A stretch of DNA of 64,000 nucleotides from Frigoribacterium sp. SL97 (lineage in GTDB: Bacteria > Actinomycetota > Actinomycetes > Actinomycetales > Microbacteriaceae): positions 1,364,001-1,428,000 of the forward strand of contig NZ_CP113062.1 of the NCBI RefSeq assembly GCF_026625765.1, read 5' to 3'. The position numbers and the translations under genes were made by a program. The first letter of the stretch is position 1; the number at the start of each line of letters is the position of its first letter. The notes beneath the pieces are model-generated. The model was not told the DNA's origin, made no database searches, and saw only the letters and a program-made list of their open reading frames with translations. Below, piece after piece: positions 58,841 to 64,000 of this stretch.

Positions 58841-61491
58841 CAGGCACCCGCCGTCGGGGCCGGAGCGGCCGTAGTGCCGGCACCGGAGGCGGACGCGCCG
58901 GCGTCGGCCGGCACCTCGGCGAACACGATGTCGCCGACCGCCAACTCGTCACCCTCGGCGAAGGACAGCTCGGCGATCTTGCCGACCGCGGCGAGGTCGC
59001 CCGCCGCGAGCTTCACGAGGTCGAGCTGGGCCGAGGGGCCCGTGATGACGGCCGAGGCCACCGGGGTCTTCTGCGAGGCCTTGGCGTCCGACTTCGCCCG
59101 CCGGACGAAGATCAGTGCCTGCCCGACGAGCCCGACGAGGCCGGACGAGGTCTCGCCCTCGGAGAGTCCGAGCTCGTCGACCGTCGGCCACGCGGCCCGG
59201 TGCACCGAGTCGTCGTGCGTCCAGGACCAGACCTCTTCGGTCGCGAACGGCAGGTAGGGCGCGAGCAGACGCAGCAGGCCCTCGAGCACCGTGCGCAGCG
59301 CGAGCACGGCCGAGGCCTGCTCGGCCGGCGTGGTGGCGCCGTAGGCGCGCTCCTTCACGAGTTCGAGGTAGTCGTCGCAGAACGTCCAGAAGAACTTCTC
59401 GGTCGTCTCGAGCGCTCGGGCGTGGTCGTAGCCCTCGAGCGCCTCGGTCGCGGTCTCGATCACGGCGGCGAACGATGCGAGGAGGTCGCGGTCGAGCGGC
59501 TGGGTGATCTCGAACTCACCCGACGGCAGTTCGAACGAGTACACGAACTTGGCGGCGTTGAGCACCTTGATCGCCAGACGGCGACCGATCTTGATCTGCT
59601 TGGGGTTCTGGGGGTCGAACGCCGCGTCGGTGCCCAGGCGGCTCGACGCCGCCCAGTAGCGCACCGAGTCCGAGCCGTGGTCGTCGAGCATGGCGGCCGG
59701 GGTCACCACGTTGCCCTTCGACTTCGACATCTTCTTGCGGTCGGGGTCGACGATGAAGCCCGAGATCGACGCGTTCTTCCACGGCACGGTGCCCGACTCG
59801 AGCTGCGACCGCAGCATCGTCGAGAAGAGCCAGGTGCGGATGATGTCCTGCCCCTGGGGGCGCACGTCGTACGGGAACACGAGGTCGAACAGCTCGGGGT
59901 CGCGCTCCCACCCGCCGGCCAGCTGCGGGGTGAGCGACGAGGTCGCCCAGGTGTCCATGACGTCGACCTCGCCGACGAATCCGCCGGGCACGCCCCGCTG
60001 CGACTCGTCGTATCCGGGGGCGGCCTGGGACGCCGGGTCGATGGGGAGCTGCGCCTCGGTGGGAACGATCACCTGGTCGAAGACGGGGTTGCCGTCGCCG
60101 TCGAGCGGGTACCAGACCGGGATGGGCACGCCGAAGAAGCGCTGGCGCGAGATCAGCCAGTCGCCGTTGAGGCCGTTGACCCAGTTGTCGTAGCGGACGC
60201 GCATGAAGTCGGGGTGGAAGGCCACCTCACCGCCGCGCTCGAGGAGCGAACCCTTCAGCTGCTCGTCTCGGGCGCCGTTGACGATGTACCACTGACGCGT
60301 CGACACGATCTCGAGCGGCTTGTCACCCTTCTCGAAGAACTTGACCGGGTGCGAGATCTTGCGGATCTCGCCCACGAGCTCACCCGACGCGGTCAACTGC
60401 TCGACCACGGACTGCTTGGCGCTGAAGACCGTCTTGCCGGCCAGCTGCGCATAGGAGGCGCGCCCCGCCTCGGACGTGATCGCCTCGGGGGCCTCGCTGA
60501 CGAAGCGGCCGTCGAAGCCGATCACGGCACGGTTCGGCAGCTGCAGCTCGCGCCACCAGACCACGTCGTTGGTGTCGCCGAAGGTGCAGACCATGGCGAT
60601 GCCCGATCCCTTGTCGGGCTGTGCGAGGTGGTGGGCCACCACCGGCACCTCGACGTCGAACAACGGCGACCGGACGGTCGTGCCGAACAGCGCCTGGTAG
60701 CGCTCGTCGTCGGGGTGCGCGACGAGGGCCACGCAGGCCGGCAGCAGCTCGGGCCGCGTGGTGTCGATCAGCACGTCGCCCTGACCGTCGGTGCGGTGGA
60801 ACGCGAGCTTGTGGTAGGCCCCGGGCATCTCTTTGTCCTCGAGCTCGGCCTGCGCCACGGCCGTGCGGAACGTGACGTCCCAGAGCGTGGGGGCGTCGGC
60901 CTGGTAGGCCTCGCCGCGGGCCAGGTTGCGGAGGAACGCCTTCTGGGCGATGGCCTGCGAGTCGTCGTCGATGGTGCGGTAGCTCTGGGTCCAGTCGACC
61001 GAGAGGCCGAGCTTCCGCCAGACGTCCTCGAACTGCTTCTCGTCCTCGACGGTGAGCCGCTCGCACAGCTCGATGAAGTTGCGGCGCGAGATCGGCACCT
61101 GGTCGGCGGCCTTCGACGACTTGTTGTCGCCCCCCTCGAAGGGCGGGGTGAAGTCGGCGTCGTAGGGCAGCGACGGGTCGCAGCGCACGCCGTAGAAGTT
61201 CTGCACGCGACGCTCGGTCGGCAGGCCGTTGTCGTCCCATCCCATCGGGTAGAACACGCGCTTGCCGCGCATGCGCTCGAACCGGGCCTTGACGTCGGTG
61301 TGCGTGTAGCTGAACACGTGGCCGATGTGCAGGCTGCCCGAGGCGGTCGGCGGCGGGGTGTCGACCGAGAACACGGAGGCGCGGGTCGCGTCGGTGCGGT
61401 CGAAGCGGTAGGTGCCGTCGGCCTCCCAGACCTGACCCCAACGGGCCTCGAGTCCTTCGAGGGCGGGCTTCTCGGGCATCGCTGACGGCAT
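58840..61491 (-). CDS. valS: Valine--tRNA ligase
   Basis: An 883-residue class I synthetase. HIGH is at 55-58 (SGSLHIGHVF), there is a long CP1 editing domain, and KMSKS is in DRKKMSKSKGNVVTP. The C-terminal anticodon-binding and coiled-coil arm regions are present. The ATG at 61491 (MPSAMPEKP) is chosen because GGAG lies just upstream; longer frames to the left have no support. A TACACT -10 box lies at 61563-61558 on the minus strand. No T-box leader is recognisable in the 246-bp gap. Confidence 0.97.
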   Translation of the reverse strand: MPSAMPEKPALEGLEARWGQVWEADGTYRFDRTDATRASVFSVDTPPPTASGSLHIGHVFSYTHTDVKARFERMRGKRVFYPMGWDDNGLPTERRVQNFYGVRCDPSLPYDADFTPPFEGGDNKSSKAADQVPISRRNFIELCERLTVEDEKQFEDVWRKLGLSVDWTQSYRTIDDDSQAIAQKAFLRNLARGEAYQADAPTLWDVTFRTAVAQAELEDKEMPGAYHKLAFHRTDGQGDVLIDTTRPELLPACVALVAHPDDERYQALFGTTVRSPLFDVEVPVVAHHLAQPDKGSGIAMVCTFGDTNDVVWWRELQLPNRAVIGFDGRFVSEAPEAITSEAGRASYAQLAGKTVFSAKQSVVEQLTASGELVGEIRKISHPVKFFEKGDKPLEIVSTRQWYIVNGARDEQLKGSLLERGGEVAFHPDFMRVRYDNWVNGLNGDWLISRQRFFGVPIPVWYPLDGDGNPVFDQVIVPTEAQLPIDPASQAAPGYDESQRGVPGGFVGEVDVMDTWATSSLTPQLAGGWERDPELFDLVFPYDVRPQGQDIIRTWLFSTMLRSQLESGTVPWKNASISGFIVDPDRKKMSKSKGNVVTPAAMLDDHGSDSVRYWAASSRLGTDAAFDPQNPKQIKIGRRLAIKVLNAAKFVYSFELPSGEFEITQPLDRDLLASFAAVIETATEALEGYDHARALETTEKFFWTFCDDYLELVKERAYGATTPAEQASAVLALRTVLEGLLRLLAPYLPFATEEVWSWTHDDSVHRAAWPTVDELGLSEGETSSGLVGLVGQALIFVRRAKSDAKASQKTPVASAVITGPSAQLDLVKLAAGDLAAVGKIAELSFAEGDELAVGDIVFAEVPADAGASASGAGTTAAPAPTAGA

Positions 61492-61667
61492 GGTCTTCTC
61501 CGGTTCTGTGGACGGCACCGTGTCGGTGGGGAGGTGCCTGGTTGTGGGACTCCGACCAGTGTACGCACCCCCGCGAGGGCTCCTCGTGGACCGCCACCCT
61601 GCCTCCTGCGCGCTGCGGTGGCTGCACGCCTGCACACCCTGCACTGGTACTGACATGGCGGTTCTGT

Positions 61668-61673
61668 TAGGCT
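61668..61673 (+). promoter_or_regulatory. -10 box TAGGCT for the MHS transporter gene
   Basis: TAGGCT would start transcription near 61680, leaving a leader of about 58 nt that contains GGAGG before the ATG at 61738. Confidence 0.45.
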
Positions 61674-61737
61674 CGACGGGTTTTTTGCCGACGCTGGGGT
61701 CGACTGCCACCGCCCGACGACCTGGAGGCCTCACCCG

Positions 61738-63273
61738 ATGTCAGCCAAGAAGAACGACAGCACGAAGCCCGCCCGCCGCAGCCTGACCACCGACGACGTC
61801 ACCGTCGTCGAAGAGGGTCTGCTCAAGCGCGCGGTCAGCGCCGCAGCCCTCGGAAACGCCATGGAGTGGTTCGACTTCGGCGTCTACGCCTACATCACGA
61901 CGACCATCGCCCAGGTGTTCTTCCCGCCGGGCAACGACGCGCTCAACATCCTGTTCACCTTCGGCACGTTCACCGCCGCGTTCATCGTGCGGCCGATCGG
62001 CGGCGCGTTCTTCGGCCCGCTCGGCGACCGCATCGGACGCCAGAAGGTGCTCGCCCTCACGATGATCCTGATGGCAGCGGGGACGCTCGCCATCGGCCTG
62101 ATCCCGTCGTACGCGACCATCGGCCTCTGGGCGCCCGTCCTGCTGCTGTTGGCGCGCCTCCTGCAGGGCTTCTCGACCGGCGGCGAGTACGGAGGCGCGG
62201 CCACGTTCATCGCCGAGTACTCGCCCGACAAGCGCCGCGGCTTCATGGGCTCGTGGCTCGAGTTCGGCACGCTCGCCGGCTACGTGCTCGGCGCCTCGCT
62301 GGTCACCGGCCTCCAGCTCGGCATGAGCGAGGAGGCGCTGCTCGCCTGGGGCTGGCGCATCCCGTTCCTGATCGCCGGACCGCTCGGCCTGATCGGGCTC
62401 TACCTGCGCCTCAAGCTCGAAGAGACGCCGGCCTTCCAGAAGCAGCAAGAAGAAGCCGCCGGTCGCGAACACGTGAAGGTGCCGCTCGTGAAGCTCTTCG
62501 CCGAGAACTGGCGGGCGTTGATCGTCTGCATCGGTCTGGTGCTCGTCTTCAACGTGACCGACTACATGCTGCTGTCGTACATGCCGACCTACCTCACCAA
62601 CACGCTGGGCCGCAGTGCGACCTCGGGGCTGTTGCTCGTCATCGTCGTGATGGTGCTGATGATGATCGTCATCACGTTCAGCGGGCGCCTGAGCGACCGG
62701 TTCGGCCGTCGACCGGTGCTGTTCGCCGGCTGCATCGGATTCCTCGTGCTGTCGTGGCCGGCACTCAAGCTCGTGCAGTCCGAGAGCACGCCGCTCGTCT
62801 TCGTCGGCCTGCTGGTGCTCGGCCTGGTGCTCGTCACGTTCACGTCGACCATGCCGTCGACGCTGCCCGCGCTGTTCCCGACGATCATCCGCTACGGCGC
62901 GCTCGCCATCGCGTTCAACGTGTCCGTCTCGCTCTTCGGCGGCACCACGCCCCTGGCCACCGAGGCGTTGGTCGTCTGGGCCGAGGGCGAGGGCTTCTCC
63001 TGGGCCCACGACATCCCCGCCTTCTACCTCATGGCCGCGGCCGTCATCGGCCTCGTCGCCGTGTGGTTCACGAAGGAGACCGCCAACGAGCCGCTGCTCG
63101 GCTCGGGCCCCTCGGTCGCGACCGACGACGAGGCGCGCGAGCTGGTCGAGGCCTACGCCGACGAGTCGAGCGAGGTCGCGAAGTCGGACTGGGCGCTCGA
63201 GTGGGCGCAGTCCGGCCTCATCGACGTGGTCGACCCGAAGGCCGCCGAGGCCGACGCCACCCGCCGCGGCTGA
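61738..63273 (+). CDS. MFS transporter, metabolite:H+ symporter family (ProP-like)
   Basis: A 511-residue secondary transporter with twelve helices. It has ALGNAMEWFDFGVYAYI in helix 1, the MHS loop FFGPLGDRIGRQKVL and the second GRLSDRFGRRPVL. The LLQGFSTGGEYGGAATFIAEYSP segment is characteristic of ProP and related proline/glycine-betaine or dicarboxylate symporters. A 60-residue acidic C-terminal tail is present but lacks a clear ProP coiled coil. A GGAGG ribosome-binding site precedes the ATG. The solute cannot be fixed from sequence; osmoprotectant uptake would suit the trehalose and MscS genes nearby. Confidence 0.9.
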   Translation: MSAKKNDSTKPARRSLTTDDVTVVEEGLLKRAVSAAALGNAMEWFDFGVYAYITTTIAQVFFPPGNDALNILFTFGTFTAAFIVRPIGGAFFGPLGDRIGRQKVLALTMILMAAGTLAIGLIPSYATIGLWAPVLLLLARLLQGFSTGGEYGGAATFIAEYSPDKRRGFMGSWLEFGTLAGYVLGASLVTGLQLGMSEEALLAWGWRIPFLIAGPLGLIGLYLRLKLEETPAFQKQQEEAAGREHVKVPLVKLFAENWRALIVCIGLVLVFNVTDYMLLSYMPTYLTNTLGRSATSGLLLVIVVMVLMMIVITFSGRLSDRFGRRPVLFAGCIGFLVLSWPALKLVQSESTPLVFVGLLVLGLVLVTFTSTMPSTLPALFPTIIRYGALAIAFNVSVSLFGGTTPLATEALVVWAEGEGFSWAHDIPAFYLMAAAVIGLVAVWFTKETANEPLLGSGPSVATDDEARELVEAYADESSEVAKSDWALEWAQSGLIDVVDPKAAEADATRRG

Positions 63274-63327
63274 GGCGGCTGCCCGCCCCGGCGGGCCGGG
63301 CCGCGTTCGCCCCGGGGCAGGGGCAGG

Positions 63328-64000
63328 CTAGGGTCGGGCGGCGAGCAGGGCGCGGGTGTGGGCGTGCTGCGGGGCGGAGAACACGTCGGCCGTGCGGCCT
63401 TGCTCGACGACCCGGCCCTCGTGCATCACGGCGACGCGATCGGACATGTGCTCGACGACGTCCAGGTCGTGCGAGATGAAGACGTAGGCGAGCCCGTCCT
63501 GTCGCTGCAACTCGTCGAGGAGGTCGAGCACCTGGGCCTGGACCGAGACGTCGAGGGCCGAGACCGGCTCGTCGCAGACGATCACGCGGGGCCTCGGGGC
63601 CAGGGCGCGGGCGATCGCCACCCGCTGCCGCTGTCCGCCCGACAGGGTGTCGGGCCGCCGCGTCACCGTGTCGGCGTCGAGTCCGACCCGTGCCAGCAGG
63701 GCGACGACGTCGGGCTCGACGGGACCGAGGCGCGTGCTGCGGCCCGACGTCAGCGCGTCGGCCAGCAGACGGCCGACCGTGAACCGGGGGTCGAACGAGC
63801 TCGCGGGGTCCTGGTAGACGGCGCCGAGGTCGCCGCGGCGGGGACGACGGTCGCGCTCGCGGGCCGGGGCCCAGGACGTGCCGAGCAGGTCGACCGTCCC
63901 GGCGTCGGGGTCGTCGAGGCCGAGCAGCAGGCGGGCCGTCGTCGTCTTGCCCGAACCCGACGCACCGACGAGGCCGGGCGTCTCGCCGGCCCCGAGCGAG
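63328..64000 (-). CDS. Peptide/nickel-type ABC transporter ATP-binding protein, 5' part cut by window edge
   Basis: The visible 223 residues are one complete ABC ATPase core: Walker A GASGSGKTT near the edge, the Q-loop VYQDPASSFDPR, signature LSGGQRQRVAIARAL, Walker B VIVCDEPVSALDVSVQAQVLD and the H-loop VFISHDLDVV. The SALDVSVQ sequence is typical of oligopeptide/dipeptide (Opp/Dpp) ATPases. The protein may be a fused double ATPase whose first half lies beyond 64000. It is convergent with the MHS transporter; GC-rich hairpins fill the 54-bp gap. Confidence 0.92.
   Translation of the reverse strand, partial: SLGAGETPGLVGASGSGKTTTARLLLGLDDPDAGTVDLLGTSWAPARERDRRPRRGDLGAVYQDPASSFDPRFTVGRLLADALTSGRSTRLGPVEPDVVALLARVGLDADTVTRRPDTLSGGQRQRVAIARALAPRPRVIVCDEPVSALDVSVQAQVLDLLDELQRQDGLAYVFISHDLDVVEHMSDRVAVMHEGRVVEQGRTADVFSAPQHAHTRALLAARP

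Noticed and set aside
61492..61737. T-box riboswitch upstream of valS
   Set aside because: I could not find a T-box sequence or specifier-loop stem; only a -10 box and a ribosome-binding site are readable.

Overview
This is a high-GC, gene-dense chromosomal segment of a Gram-positive actinobacterium. The protein set (tig-clpP1-clpP2-clpX block, EttA beside a small lipoprotein, a mycothiol-type DsbA/nitroreductase homologue, GlbO-type globin, orn followed by tRNA-His, RpiB) and the many leaderless-looking starts fit Microbacteriaceae (Frigoribacterium/Curtobacterium/Rathayibacter relatives). The genus is only a guess. I found no rRNA, CRISPR array, insertion sequence, prophage or integrase.

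Layout. 1-5742 (minus): a glgX-treY-treZ operon making trehalose from glycogen; treZ runs off the left edge. 5888-13908: a secreted subtilisin, two SDR-type oxidoreductases, a lipoprotein, a membrane-anchored alpha/beta hydrolase, a NudK-type Nudix enzyme, a UPF0060 protein and a DUF1801-like protein. 14374-18088: a TPP riboswitch controlling an ECF thiamine-type importer (ykoE, ykoD, ykoC) that ends in an overlapping P-loop kinase gene. 18044-21937: a divergent cell-surface pair, a membrane O-acyltransferase with an SGNH domain and a Tat-exported beta-helix protein. 21950-25825: zincin, tRNA-His, orn, a MarR/MFS pair with a 26-bp perfect operator palindrome, and two small proteins. 25923-29329: a GT2-GtrA fusion and a PMT-type glycosyltransferase. 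29506-29731: tRNA-Arg followed by two tandem copies of its 3' half. 29803-46824: mostly housekeeping and stress genes (AKR, msrA, ssb paralogue, ettA, two thioesterases, globin, mscS, pepN, rpiB, nei, paiB-like, amidohydrolase). 46903-50638: dps behind two iron-box-like sites, a two-component system and a frameshifted SGNH hydrolase. 50723-55570: repeats, tRNA-Gly, tRNA-Pro, tig, clpP1, clpP2 (with a ClgR-like site) and clpX. 55618-64000: M3 peptidase, methyltransferase, valS, an MHS-family transporter and the edge of a peptide ABC transporter ATPase.

Sequence-level features. At least a dozen starts lie 6-7 nt after a TANNNT -10 box, the pattern of leaderless mRNAs. Terminators are long perfect hairpins, and four share the arm motif CGCGCCTCC; the same 9-mer also recurs in coding DNA far more often than composition predicts. 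A different palindrome occurs twice, about 57 kb apart, with paired compensatory base changes. No wholly new multi-gene system is evident; the most unusual items are the tRNA-Arg 3'-half tandem array, the twice-occurring palindrome and a 29-codon leader ORF coupled to an SDR gene.
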